Translations under genes and position numbers: made by a program
Assembly: GCA_963633225.1 (NCBI GenBank)
Contig: CAVGXR010000051.1
Span: 1 to 64,000 of the forward strand
Direction of reading: 5' to 3'
DNA length: 64,000 nt
Origin: F23-B02 sp963633225
GTDB lineage: Bacteria; Bacillota; Clostridia; Oscillospirales; Oscillospiraceae
Shown: positions 40,081 to 49,063 of the stretch, piece by piece
How the letters are laid out: each line of letters begins with the position of its first letter
How positions within the stretch are numbered: the stretch's first letter is position 1
The notes under the pieces: generated by a model
Databases searched by the model: none
The model's input: the letters and a program-made list of their open reading frames with translations, nothing else
What the model was told of the DNA's origin: nothing

Positions 40081-41800
40081 ATTTCACTCTTAAATTTTCC
40101 GCCAGCGTCTCATCTGCCGAGACGGAGATAGTGCTGTAGTCAGTATAAATGACCTTGCCGGGCAGTGAGCCCGAGGGCTTGCGGACATTGCGCACCATGG
40201 TGTAATCCACCTGCGTTTTGCCGCCGTCACGCGCCTGAGAATAGTAAACTGCAAGCTGCGCTGCCTCCTCTATCGTTTTCTCCGGCGGGGTGATCCCCTC
40301 GCAGGAGATGATAACATGGCTGCCGTGGACAGTCTTTGTGTGCAGCCAGATATCCGTGCGGCGGGCGGTTTTGGTGGTGAGCTCATCGTTCTGTGCGTTG
40401 CTGCGCCCGACTGATATCTCAAAGCCGTCGCTCGACACAAAGCGCATGGGTCCCTGCTTTTTATGCCGGCGCTCCTTTGTGCCGCGCTGCTTTTTTATAT
40501 AGCCCGTGCCGACGAGCTCTGCCTTTATCTCGGCAAGATCGTCCTCGGTCTCGGCGCGTTCTGTTTCATCGAGCACGCTGTTGAGATACTCAAGCTGTCT
40601 TTCCCCCTCGGCTATGAGCGTGGTGAGGTGCTGCTCGGCGGTCTTGAGCTTGTTATATTCCTTGAACATGGCAGCAGCGTTTGCCTGCGGCGTTTTTAAA
40701 ACGTCAAGCTTTATCGTGCGCTGCGGGCAGTCGGGCTCGTAATAGTCCTCGACCGTTACCGAAGCGTCGCCCTTATGCACACGGTATAGGTTTGCCGTCA
40801 GAAGCTCTGCACAGCGGCGGATATCGTCGCGCTCGGAGCATTTCTGAAGCTCGGAGCTCTGCGCCGTGAGCTTTCGCGCAATACGGTCACGAGCCGTTTT
40901 GACGTGGTGACTGAGCTCCTTTGAGCGCCTGCGGCGGCGCTCAAGAATATCGCGCTTTGAATAGTACGCATCCAGAAGCGCCGAAAAGCTTTCAAACTCG
41001 CGCATTTCGTACACTCCGGCGTACTGCCGCAGCTGCATGAAGGAATATTCCTTCGGCTTTCCGTCCTCGGTAAAGAGCGCCGGCGTGAGCTCCCCTGCCC
41101 TTACGCTGTCGAGAAACGCTGCTATCGCCTCCGGCAGATAAGCGGCATTATCACCGCTGCGGCAGGCAAGCTCGCGGCAGATAAGCGGCGACAGGCCGGA
41201 AAAGCAGTCCATGATGCGCTTATCAGCACTCTTTCCCGTATCGGATGCACTGAGCGCCTGCTCGATCTCCTCCTGCGAAAGCTCGAACACGAGCGGCTTG
41301 CGCTGCTTGGGCGGCAGACGGTATATCATGCCCGGCAGCAGTCTGCGTTCGGCATCTCCGCCGTAATCCATGCGCCGCAGGCAGTCGATAATGCGCCCGT
41401 CCGAGCCGATGAGCACAAGGTTTGAGCTCCTGCCCATGAGCTCGACCGCAAGACGCAGGTCAACATTGTCGCCGAGCTCGTTGCGAGATGTTATGTTAAC
41501 CATAGCAAGGCGCTCCCAGTCCGGCTGCTCGATGGCCTCGATCCTGCCGCCGGTGAGATATTTGCGCAGGAGCATACAGAACATCGGAGGCTCGGCGGGG
41601 TTTTCAAAGCTCATTTTCGTCTCCTGCAGTCTGCCGCTGCCCGCGCCCGCGTCAATGAGCAGGCGCAGACTCTCGCTCCCGCGCAGTGACAGCACGAGCT
41701 TATCGCGCTCTGGCTGCTGCACCTTGTCTATCCTTGCGCCGATGAGCTTTGGGCGCAGCTCGGCTATTATTCCCGATAAAAAAATTGCATCAAGCGCCAT
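40079..41800 (-). CDS. rqcH: NFACT family protein RqcH
   Basis: 573 residues. NFACT-N domain with FLSGIIAELRPKLIGARIDKVQQP, a central helical/coiled-coil region (about 280-420), and the NFACT-R part with DIWLHTKTVHGSHVII. RqcH binds stalled large ribosomal subunits and adds alanine tails for degradation; the older name is fibronectin-binding protein. GGAGG before ATG, overlapping the Mini-III gene by 11 bp. Confidence 0.92.
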   Translation of the reverse strand: MALDAIFLSGIIAELRPKLIGARIDKVQQPERDKLVLSLRGSESLRLLIDAGAGSGRLQETKMSFENPAEPPMFCMLLRKYLTGGRIEAIEQPDWERLAMVNITSRNELGDNVDLRLAVELMGRSSNLVLIGSDGRIIDCLRRMDYGGDAERRLLPGMIYRLPPKQRKPLVFELSQEEIEQALSASDTGKSADKRIMDCFSGLSPLICRELACRSGDNAAYLPEAIAAFLDSVRAGELTPALFTEDGKPKEYSFMQLRQYAGVYEMREFESFSALLDAYYSKRDILERRRRRSKELSHHVKTARDRIARKLTAQSSELQKCSERDDIRRCAELLTANLYRVHKGDASVTVEDYYEPDCPQRTIKLDVLKTPQANAAAMFKEYNKLKTAEQHLTTLIAEGERQLEYLNSVLDETERAETEDDLAEIKAELVGTGYIKKQRGTKERRHKKQGPMRFVSSDGFEISVGRSNAQNDELTTKTARRTDIWLHTKTVHGSHVIISCEGITPPEKTIEEAAQLAVYYSQARDGGKTQVDYTMVRNVRKPSGSLPGKVIYTDYSTISVSADETLAENLRVK

Positions 41801-42203
41801 GGCAGTCCTCCGTGCATACAGCGTACAGCTCGTTTATGCGCTGCGTTTTTCCCTGAAGATACAGCCATCCGAACAGCGCCTCAAGCCCTGTCGCCGCATG
41901 ATACTGCGCAATATCCGCCTTTTGCGGCACGGAATTTACCTTCGCGTTGCGCCCGCGCTTATAGATATACATCTCATCGTCCGTCAAAAACGGCAGAAGC
42001 CTCTCGGCTGCCTCGGCCTGCGCCGGAGCATTGACGATGGCAACGGTCTTTTTGTGCAGCTTCGTAACCTGCTTATCGCCGCCCTCGCACAGCATGGTGC
42101 GCGTCAAAAGCTCGTACACCGCGTCGCCTATGTGCGCAAGGCCGAGCATACTTATCTCGTTTACATCGCTTTTATCCATCTGCGGGCAAAAGTAATCCTT
42201 CAT
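41790..42203 (-). CDS. mrnC: Mini-ribonuclease 3
   Basis: 137 residues. An RNase III catalytic domain without the dsRNA-binding domain, with LGLAHIGDAVYELLTR (acidic signature) and an acidic pair near the C-terminus. Matures 23S rRNA ends. CAGGTGA precedes ATG, just past the terminator of ftsK. Confidence 0.93.
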   Translation of the reverse strand: MKDYFCPQMDKSDVNEISMLGLAHIGDAVYELLTRTMLCEGGDKQVTKLHKKTVAIVNAPAQAEAAERLLPFLTDDEMYIYKRGRNAKVNSVPQKADIAQYHAATGLEALFGWLYLQGKTQRINELYAVCTEDCHGA

Positions 42204-42213
42204 AATATCACCT

Positions 42214-42248
42214 GAAAAAGGAGTGGCTATATTATGTTAACCACTCCT
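42214..42248 (-). terminator. Terminator of ftsK
   Basis: Minus strand AGGAGTGG / CCACTCCT with a 14-base loop and TTTTT. The T run ends about five bases before the Mini-III ribosome site. Confidence 0.75.
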
Positions 42249-42253
42249 GTGTT

Positions 42254-44830
42254 TTATATATCGTCCATTTCGTCGGCAAATTCGGTTTGAATTTGCAGCG
42301 TTTCGGTCGGAGCCGTGCCCTGAGTCGTCTGCATTTCGAGCCATTGCTCACGAGTTATGAGTATCTGGCGCGGCTTTGAGCCCTCGAAGGGGCCTATTAT
42401 GCCCATTTCCTCCATCTGATCGACTATGCGCGCTGCGCGTGAGTAGCCGAGCTTCAGTCGGCGCTGGAGCATGGAGACCGATGCCTGCTTGGTGTCGAAG
42501 ATAACATCGACAGCCTGCGGCAGCAGCTCGTCATACTCGGGCTTTCCGGCCGGCTCGTCGTCATCAGAGTGACCCTTGCCGTTTGAGCCCTTATCCTCGG
42601 CGGCCTTTTCTATCTGCGCTATCACATCCTCGCTGTACTGCGCGGTGGACTGGCGCTTAATAAACTGCACTATCTGATCGCGCTCCTCGTCGCTGACGAA
42701 GGCACCCTGAACACGCAGCGGCTTGCCGCAGCCTATAGGCGCATAGAGCATATCGCCCATGCCTATGAGCTTTTCGGCACCGGCATTATCGAGTATAATG
42801 CGGCTTTCAAGCGCGGAGGAGACCGCAAATGCGATGCGGCTGGGGATATTGGCCTTCATGAGGCCGGTTATGACATCGGCTGACGGACGCTGCGTGGCTA
42901 TGACAAGGTGCATACCGGCGGCGCGGCCCATCTGAGCCACGCGGCAGATGCTTTCCTCAACGTCCTTGGACGCGACGAGCATGAGGTCTGCCAGCTCGTC
43001 GATGACGACAACGATGCTCGGCATCTTGGGCTGGCCGTTTTCGGCAAGATGCTCGTTGTACGCCTCGAGGCTTCTGACTCCGAGCTCGGAGAAGAGCCTG
43101 TAGCGCTTGAGCATCTCCGTTACCGCCCACTGGAGAGCACCGGCAGCCTTCTTCGGGTCGGTGACTACGGGAATGTACAGATGTGGGATGCCGTTATAAA
43201 CGCCGAGCTCGACCATTTTGGGGTCTATCATGATGAGCTTGACCTCGTCGGGGTCGGATTTATACAAAAGGCTTATGATGAGCGAGTTCATGCACACCGA
43301 CTTGCCCGAGCCCGTCGTACCGGCAATGAGCAGATGCGGTAGCTTTGAGATATTGCCGACGACCGCCTGACCTGCAATGTCCTTGCCGATCGCAAAGCTG
43401 AGCTTTGACTTTGACGAGGCAAAGCGCGGCGAGTCGATTATATCGCGCAGATAGACCGTGCTCACGGTCTTGTTTGGGACCTCGATGCCGACGGTGGATA
43501 TCTTATCAGGTATCGGAGCTATACGCACGCTAACGACTCCGAGAGCAAGGGCTATGTCGCCCGCAAGATTTGTAAGGCGGCTGAGCTTTACGCCCTGCTC
43601 AAGCTCAAGGTCGTAGCGCGTGACCGTAGGGCCGCGGGTCGTATCGACTATTCTTGCCGACACGCCGAAGCTTTTTATGGTACTTTCAAGACGGTCACGA
43701 TTAGTTCTGAGCTCGTCATCGGCGTTTGCTGCGACAGCGTGACCCTTTTTAAGCAGGAATATCGGTGGCTTTTCGTACTCGCCCTCGGTGCTTGCCGATT
43801 CAATGGCGCTGCGTATCGCCTCAGTCTCCGCAGCGACCTCGGCGGCTGTTGCTTTTTTCGGAGGATCGGACACCGCGCCGCTTTTGACATTGCCCTCTCC
43901 CGTGAGCTTGACCGATGAAACGCTTGCTATGGTCTCGGCTTCCTCTATGCTCAACGGCTCGACCTCGACCATATCAGGAGCAAGCGGCACCGCCTTCTCG
44001 CTTTTTTTGCCGAACAGTCCGCTTTCCTTTTTGACCGCGGGCTCCTCCTTCACGGTAGGCTCCTCGGAGGCTGCCGACTTCTTTGCAAAGGCCGGCTCAT
44101 CATCAAGCGGGATATCAATGGCGCGGCGGCGCGCCTTCTTTACCTGCTCGGCCTTATCTTCAGCCGGCTGCTCGAGTTCGGGCTTTGAAGCGGGCTCCTG
44201 CTTTGCAGGCTTCTTCTCCTTTTTTTCGGTGCTTCCGCTGCCGAAGAATGCTATGAGCTTTTTAGGCGTTATGCCCATGGCTGACAGAGCAAAGAATATA
44301 AACGTGAGCAGAAGCAGTATCGCAGCGCCGTAAATGCTGAAGGCCTTTTCCAGCGCAAATGCCACGAGCGTTCCGAAAACGCCGGCGCAGAGCATACCTT
44401 TGCCGCCGGAGTACAGCGTAGAGAACAGCTCGCCAACGCCGCTGAGATTGTCCACAACGACCTGCGACAGCAGAAGATTAACGAGCGAACCCGCCAGAAG
44501 CGGCAGCAGCAGCGCCGCTGTCATACGCCATGTGCATGGCTCGTCGCGGTGGATACCGAGTATATACGCTGCCAGCAGGAACACCGGCGCACATATCCAG
44601 AAGCCGTAGCCGAACAGTCCCTTCAAAAGTGAGCACAGCCAGCCGACGACTACGCCGTCATGCGCAAATATGCCGATGACAACGAGCACTGCGGCAAACA
44701 GAAAGCATACGGCTGCAATGATGCGCTGCACACCGCTGTCCTCAGGGGAGTTTCCGGGCTTTTTCGCCGGCGCGGAGCTCTGCTTTTTTGATGAATTATT
44801 GCTTTTTTTCTTTGTAGCGGTTTGAGCCAT
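42254..44830 (-). CDS. DNA translocase FtsK/SpoIIIE
   Basis: 858 residues. Four N-terminal membrane helices (about 38-190), an acidic/Lys-rich linker (about 200-350), then the RecA-like motor with Walker A GTTGSGKS near 504-511 and VVVIDELADLM, and a C-terminal gamma winged helix that reads KOPS/SRS. Pumps chromosome DNA at the septum, including into the forespore. ATG 44830 is used; a TTG two codons upstream is equally placed to the AAAGGCAGG site. Confidence 0.95.
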   Translation of the reverse strand: MAQTATKKKSNNSSKKQSSAPAKKPGNSPEDSGVQRIIAAVCFLFAAVLVVIGIFAHDGVVVGWLCSLLKGLFGYGFWICAPVFLLAAYILGIHRDEPCTWRMTAALLLPLLAGSLVNLLLSQVVVDNLSGVGELFSTLYSGGKGMLCAGVFGTLVAFALEKAFSIYGAAILLLLTFIFFALSAMGITPKKLIAFFGSGSTEKKEKKPAKQEPASKPELEQPAEDKAEQVKKARRRAIDIPLDDEPAFAKKSAASEEPTVKEEPAVKKESGLFGKKSEKAVPLAPDMVEVEPLSIEEAETIASVSSVKLTGEGNVKSGAVSDPPKKATAAEVAAETEAIRSAIESASTEGEYEKPPIFLLKKGHAVAANADDELRTNRDRLESTIKSFGVSARIVDTTRGPTVTRYDLELEQGVKLSRLTNLAGDIALALGVVSVRIAPIPDKISTVGIEVPNKTVSTVYLRDIIDSPRFASSKSKLSFAIGKDIAGQAVVGNISKLPHLLIAGTTGSGKSVCMNSLIISLLYKSDPDEVKLIMIDPKMVELGVYNGIPHLYIPVVTDPKKAAGALQWAVTEMLKRYRLFSELGVRSLEAYNEHLAENGQPKMPSIVVVIDELADLMLVASKDVEESICRVAQMGRAAGMHLVIATQRPSADVITGLMKANIPSRIAFAVSSALESRIILDNAGAEKLIGMGDMLYAPIGCGKPLRVQGAFVSDEERDQIVQFIKRQSTAQYSEDVIAQIEKAAEDKGSNGKGHSDDDEPAGKPEYDELLPQAVDVIFDTKQASVSMLQRRLKLGYSRAARIVDQMEEMGIIGPFEGSKPRQILITREQWLEMQTTQGTAPTETLQIQTEFADEMDDI

Positions 44831-44851
44831 TACCAAGCTTACCTGCCTTTA

Positions 44852-45688
44852 TCAGAATATGAGAGAGAGAATTATTGTAAGAACGCCCACGACCCAGCAG
44901 TAGTAGGAAAATCCGCCGAAGCGCGTCTTGCGTGCGATCATGCGGAGAAGTCCAATGGACAGCACGCCCGAGATCATGGCCGCTATCATGCCGAACAGAT
45001 ATGCCGGAATGAGCTTTGGGTCTATGCCGGTCTTTATCGCGTCAACCAGCTCCAGAAGTGTTGCACCGAGAACGGCCGGAATGCTCATTAGCAGCGAGAA
45101 CTTAACGGCATAGCTGCGGTCGTGTCCCGTTGCGATACCTGCCGTTATCGTAGTTCCCGAGCGCGACAGACCGGGAAGCGTTGCAACGCACTGGCACAGG
45201 CCGATTATCAGCGCATCGGTAAACAGCATGTTTTTCTCCGTTTTCGTGCCCCTGCTCATCTTATCGGATACAAGGAGCATACAGCCGGTCAAAACGAGCG
45301 CTATGCCGACATAGACCGTTGAGTTTGAAAGTGCCTCTATGTATTTATGCACCGGCAGTATCAGAACCAGCGGCAGTGTTGCCGCGATTATCAGCATGAA
45401 CATTCGCGCCTCGGGAAACCTGCGCCGGTGACCGGCCTGATCGACTGTTCTGCCGGAAAGCATATCAGCTGTCTGGGTGAACATGGCCTTTATATCCGTC
45501 CAGTACATAAAGCAGATAGCGATAAGCGTTCCGAAATGCAGCAGAACGTCAAAAAACATGTGGCTGCTGCCAAGGTCGGACATATTAAAAAGATTGTGCA
45601 GTATGGCAAGGTGACCGGAGCTCGATATCGGCAGGAACTCCGCAACGCCCTGCACAATGCCGAGAATGACGGCATCAAGTATGCTCAT
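44852..45688 (-). CDS. uppP: Undecaprenyl-diphosphatase UppP
   Basis: 278 residues, about seven to eight helices. GVAEFLPISSSGHL (15-28) and LPGLSRSGTTI are the two catalytic motifs of the BacA family. Recycles the lipid carrier for peptidoglycan and wall polymers. GGGGGAT before ATG. Confidence 0.96.
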   Translation of the reverse strand: MSILDAVILGIVQGVAEFLPISSSGHLAILHNLFNMSDLGSSHMFFDVLLHFGTLIAICFMYWTDIKAMFTQTADMLSGRTVDQAGHRRRFPEARMFMLIIAATLPLVLILPVHKYIEALSNSTVYVGIALVLTGCMLLVSDKMSRGTKTEKNMLFTDALIIGLCQCVATLPGLSRSGTTITAGIATGHDRSYAVKFSLLMSIPAVLGATLLELVDAIKTGIDPKLIPAYLFGMIAAMISGVLSIGLLRMIARKTRFGGFSYYCWVVGVLTIILSLIF

Positions 45689-45741
45689 ATTTTTATCCCC
45701 CGAAAAGGTATTTGCAGATGTTATGTATACTTAACTTTGTT

Positions 45742-45770
45742 ATTTTATCATACAATGTATTAAAAAGCAA
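45742..45770 (-). promoter_or_regulatory. Promoter of uppP
   Basis: Minus strand TTGCTT (45765-45770), 17-base spacer, TAAAAT (45742-45747). The -35 overlaps the tail of the upstream terminator. Confidence 0.5.
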
Positions 45771-45790
45771 GCTCAGGTCACTGAGCTTGC
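45762..45790 (-). terminator. Terminator of the ClpP-like gene
   Basis: GCAAGCTCAG / CTGAGCTTGC, four-base loop, TTTTT on the minus strand; overlaps the last codons of the gene. Confidence 0.8.
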
Positions 45791-46422
45791 CGGTCTATCT
45801 CATCATGCAGATATTTCAGTGCGTCCGAGAGCGTGCCGACGGCATCTATAAGGCCGCAGGAAACGGCCTCCTGTCCATGTATGATGCTGCCGACATCGGC
45901 TGCAAGCTCGTCTGTGGCCATCATGAGCTCGTTATATCTGTCGCGGCTTATATTAGAGTGGCCGGTGACGAAGCCGACGATACGCTCCTGAATGCGGGCA
46001 AGGTAGTTATATGTCTGCGGAACGCCGATGATAACGCCGTTAAGGCGCACGGGATGAATCGTCATGGCAGCAGACGGAGCGATAAAGCTGCGTCCTGCCG
46101 CAACAGCCAGCGGTACACCGATCGAGTGCCCTCCGCCGAGGACGAGCGACACAGTGGGCTTTTTCATTCCGGCTATGAGCTCGGCTATACCGAGTCCCGC
46201 CTCAACGTCGCCGCCTACGGTATTTAAAAGGATGAGCAGTCCCTTTATCTCAGCCGATTCCTCGACTGCCGCAAGAAGCGGCATTACATGCTCATACTTT
46301 GTCGTCTTGTTATCCTCCGGCAGTATCTGATGCCCCTCTATATGGCCTATTATGGTCAGGCAGTGGATCGCTCCCTCCCTGCCCTGCGGCTGAGCGCTAC
46401 CGAGCTGCGTTATCTCGTCCAA
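45778..46422 (-). CDS. ClpP-like serine protease, TepA/YmfB type
   Basis: 214 residues from TTG 46422. ClpP/crotonase fold with the serine in LGGGHSIGVPLAVA, histidine in MTIHPVR and an aspartate further on, as in translocation-enhancing TepA. In Bacillus tepA also lies upstream of spoIIIE; here uppP is between. TTG is chosen because GAGGTGA sits six bases before it, whereas the GTG three codons upstream lies inside that site. The ribosome site lies in a hairpin. Confidence 0.88.
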   Translation of the reverse strand: MDEITQLGSAQPQGREGAIHCLTIIGHIEGHQILPEDNKTTKYEHVMPLLAAVEESAEIKGLLILLNTVGGDVEAGLGIAELIAGMKKPTVSLVLGGGHSIGVPLAVAAGRSFIAPSAAMTIHPVRLNGVIIGVPQTYNYLARIQERIVGFVTGHSNISRDRYNELMMATDELAADVGSIIHGQEAVSCGLIDAVGTLSDALKYLHDEIDRQAQ

Positions 46423-46427
46423 AATAA

Positions 46428-46461
46428 TCACCTCATACCTATTTTGTCAGGTATGAGGTGA
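46428..46461 (-). terminator. Terminator of the M18 gene that also contains the ClpP-like ribosome site
   Basis: A perfect 13-bp inverted repeat (46428-46440 with 46449-46461), eight-base loop, followed on the minus strand by TTATTTT. The 3' arm ends AGGTATGAGGTGA, the Shine-Dalgarno of the next gene. Confidence 0.75.
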
Positions 46462-46476
46462 ATTTATAATATATTC

Positions 46477-47859
46477 TCAAGCTTTGTATGCAGCCAGCAC
46501 GCCGAGATAGGTCATGTAGCAGTCAAATTTTGCAACGACCTCAAAGGGTGAGTGCATACTCATGACGGGCACGCCCGCGTCGATAGTGTCGATATTGCGG
46601 TTTGCCATGTACTTGGCTATCGTGCCGCCGCCGCCCTGATCGACCTTGCCGAGCTCGCTCATCTGCCAGACAACGCCGTTGGCGGCAAAGAGCCTGCGCA
46701 GGTAGCCGACGACCTCGGCGGATGCATCGCTCGTGCCGCTCTTGCCGCGGGCACCGGTGAATTTGCAGATACCCATACCGTAGTTGAGCTTAGCATCGTT
46801 GCGCTTCTCGCTGACCTCGGGGAAGTTGGGGTCAAAGGCCGCGGTGACATCCGCCGAGAGGCAGAAGCTGTTTGCAAAGCATCTTCTCAGGGGCACATTC
46901 TGACTATCGCACAGCTCCTCAACGAAGCATTCAAATGCGCTGCTCTGCATACCGCTCACGCCGTCAGAGCCCGTCTCCTCCTTGTCTGCGAGGATGCATA
47001 TGCAGGTTTTCTCAGGGGCTGCGTCAATGTCGAGTATCGCCTTGAGCTCTGCGTATGCGCACACACGGTCGTCGTGACCGTAGCCGCCGATGAGCGAACG
47101 GTCAAGGCCAATCTCGCGCACCTCAAAGGCTGGGACCGCGGTGAGCTCGGCGGAGAGGAAATCCTCCTCGACTATGCCGTAGCGGTCGTTCAGAACGCTC
47201 ATGACGGCAAGCTTTACCCTGTCGCTGCCCTCGTCGGCATAGGGGATGCTGCCGATGAGGATATTGAGTCCCTCGCCGGTGATGCCGTCCTCCATTGTTT
47301 TTTTCATCTGCTCCTTGCCGAGATGCGGCAGGAGGTCTGTTATGACAAACTGCGGATCGGCGGGATCATGACCGATGGTGATATCGATTGTTTCGCCGCT
47401 CTTGAGCGCGACAACGCCGTGAAGCTCGAGCGGGATAGTCACCCACTGATATTTCTTTATGCCGCCGTAATAGTGGGTCTTGAAATAGGCAAGCTCATCG
47501 CTTTCGTAAAGCGGATTCTGCTTTAAGTCGATGCGCGGAGAGTCAACATGCGCTCCGGCAATGACGCAGCCCTCTTCGAGGCTCTTTTTGCCGATGACCG
47601 CCAGCATGAGCGCCTTGCCGCGGTTATTGCGGTAGACCTTATCGCCTGCCTTGAGCTCCATGCCGTCGGTGTACTCAACAAAGCCCTTGTCCTCGGCAAG
47701 TTCGATGGCAAGCTTCACAGCCTCGCGCTCTGTGCGCGCCTCATTGAGAAAGGCCATGTAGGAGCGGCAGTAGTCCTCCATATCTATGCGCTGCTGCGTG
47801 CTCATGGTGTCGTATCCGTTTTTCTGCTTGTAAAATAATTCGTCTCTGATCTCAGCCAT
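46477..47859 (-). CDS. M18 family aminopeptidase
   Basis: 460 residues. Zinc ligands in AGAHVDSPR and GSDG..., then FDPNFPEV, GDVGQ-like elements and MHSPFEV near the C-terminus, as in ApeA/ApeB. Releases N-terminal residues from peptides in the cytoplasm. Overlaps the fused TsaC-CoaE gene by 8 bp, which makes it part of the prfA unit. Confidence 0.92.
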   Translation of the reverse strand: MAEIRDELFYKQKNGYDTMSTQQRIDMEDYCRSYMAFLNEARTEREAVKLAIELAEDKGFVEYTDGMELKAGDKVYRNNRGKALMLAVIGKKSLEEGCVIAGAHVDSPRIDLKQNPLYESDELAYFKTHYYGGIKKYQWVTIPLELHGVVALKSGETIDITIGHDPADPQFVITDLLPHLGKEQMKKTMEDGITGEGLNILIGSIPYADEGSDRVKLAVMSVLNDRYGIVEEDFLSAELTAVPAFEVREIGLDRSLIGGYGHDDRVCAYAELKAILDIDAAPEKTCICILADKEETGSDGVSGMQSSAFECFVEELCDSQNVPLRRCFANSFCLSADVTAAFDPNFPEVSEKRNDAKLNYGMGICKFTGARGKSGTSDASAEVVGYLRRLFAANGVVWQMSELGKVDQGGGGTIAKYMANRNIDTIDAGVPVMSMHSPFEVVAKFDCYMTYLGVLAAYKA

Positions 47860-49063
47860 TTTTCAATACTTCCTTAAATAAATTTTTGCATTGCTTTCTG
47901 AAAGCTTCCCTGTCGCCGTCATTATGCAGGACATGGTCGCATTTTTGCTCGAAATACTCGTTGGGATACTGCGCATTCACGCGCATCATTGCATATTCAT
48001 AGCTTATGCCGTCGCGCTTCATTATACGCTCGATGCGCGTCGTCTTTTCGGCTACGATGCCGATAACTGCAAGGCATTTTTCACTAAGTCCGCTTTCTAT
48101 GAGCGCTATAGCGTCGATTGCCGCCGTCGTTCCGCCCGTCATTGCCCATGCTCTCAGCTTTTTATCCACCTCAAGGCCGATGTAGTGATGCGTTATGGCG
48201 TTCAGATCCAGCAGCGCCGCTTCGTTCGAAAACACCGTCGCGCCGAGAGCTTTGCGGTCGAGCACACCGTCCGTGACCGTTCCCGGGAACGAGCGCTCTA
48301 TATCCTCAAGCATCTGAGCATTTGTATCGAGCATTTCGTGATACAGCGCATCGCAGTCTATCACCAGAGCGCCCATCGCCTCGAGCTCGCGCAGAGCCGT
48401 AGTTTTGCCGCAGCCTGTGCCGCCGGTTATGCCGATTATCTTCAGCTTTTCGGCAAGCGCCGAGGCAATATCCTCCTCCGGCAGCGCTCCCTGACGCAGG
48501 ATCCTGTACGGTACAGTGCTCATGTCGATTATCGTGGACTCGCGTCCCAGACCGCAGCGTCCTCCGTCTACGACGGCGGCGATCCTGCCATCGAAATAAT
48601 CGAGCACCTCCTGCGCGGTCACGGGACTTTTGCTGCCCGAGGGATTTGCAGACGGCGCTGCAAACGGAAGCTTTGCCTTTTTGAGCATCGCCTGCGTCAT
48701 CGGGTGATCGGGGCACCTGAGCGCCACGGTATCGCCGCCTGCGCGGACTATGTCGGGAACGATATCCTTCGAGCGCAGAACTATCGTCAGCGGTCCGGGC
48801 CAGAACCTGTCCATAAGCGCTCTTGCCTGCTTTGGAATGCTCTCGCAGTATCTCGTCAGCGCCGCTCCCTTATGGATCATAAGTGACAGGGGCTTGACCT
48901 CGGGTCTGCCCTTCACCTCGTACACACGCTCGACAGCCTTGGCATCAAGTGCGCTGCACGCAAGGCCGTAGACCGTCTCCGTCGGTACGGCGACGAGCTC
49001 CCCCGCCGCTATGAGCGAGGCCGCCTCGCCGAGCTTATCTTTTCCGATTATTCTGGTTTCCAT
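47852..49063 (-). CDS. Fusion of threonylcarbamoyl-AMP synthase (TsaC) and dephospho-CoA kinase (CoaE)
   Basis: 403 residues in one frame. Residues 1-199 form the YrdC/TsaC domain (PTETVYGLAC, PFAAPSANPSG, GRESTIID), which makes threonylcarbamoyl-AMP for tRNA t6A. Residues 207-403 form CoaE with P-loop GITGGTGCGKT (211-221) and DCDALYHEM, the last step of CoA synthesis. The Sua5 C-terminal domain is absent, its place taken by CoaE, with a linker of about seven residues. The gene shares one base with the prfA stop. Both halves keep their motifs, so both are likely active. Confidence 0.9.
   Translation of the reverse strand: METRIIGKDKLGEAASLIAAGELVAVPTETVYGLACSALDAKAVERVYEVKGRPEVKPLSLMIHKGAALTRYCESIPKQARALMDRFWPGPLTIVLRSKDIVPDIVRAGGDTVALRCPDHPMTQAMLKKAKLPFAAPSANPSGSKSPVTAQEVLDYFDGRIAAVVDGGRCGLGRESTIIDMSTVPYRILRQGALPEEDIASALAEKLKIIGITGGTGCGKTTALRELEAMGALVIDCDALYHEMLDTNAQMLEDIERSFPGTVTDGVLDRKALGATVFSNEAALLDLNAITHHYIGLEVDKKLRAWAMTGGTTAAIDAIALIESGLSEKCLAVIGIVAEKTTRIERIMKRDGISYEYAMMRVNAQYPNEYFEQKCDHVLHNDGDREAFRKQCKNLFKEVLKNG

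Noticed and set aside
47852..49063. TsaC-CoaE as two genes joined by misassembly
   Set aside because: The frame runs smoothly through the linker and both neighbours overlap it normally, so a true fusion is the simpler reading.
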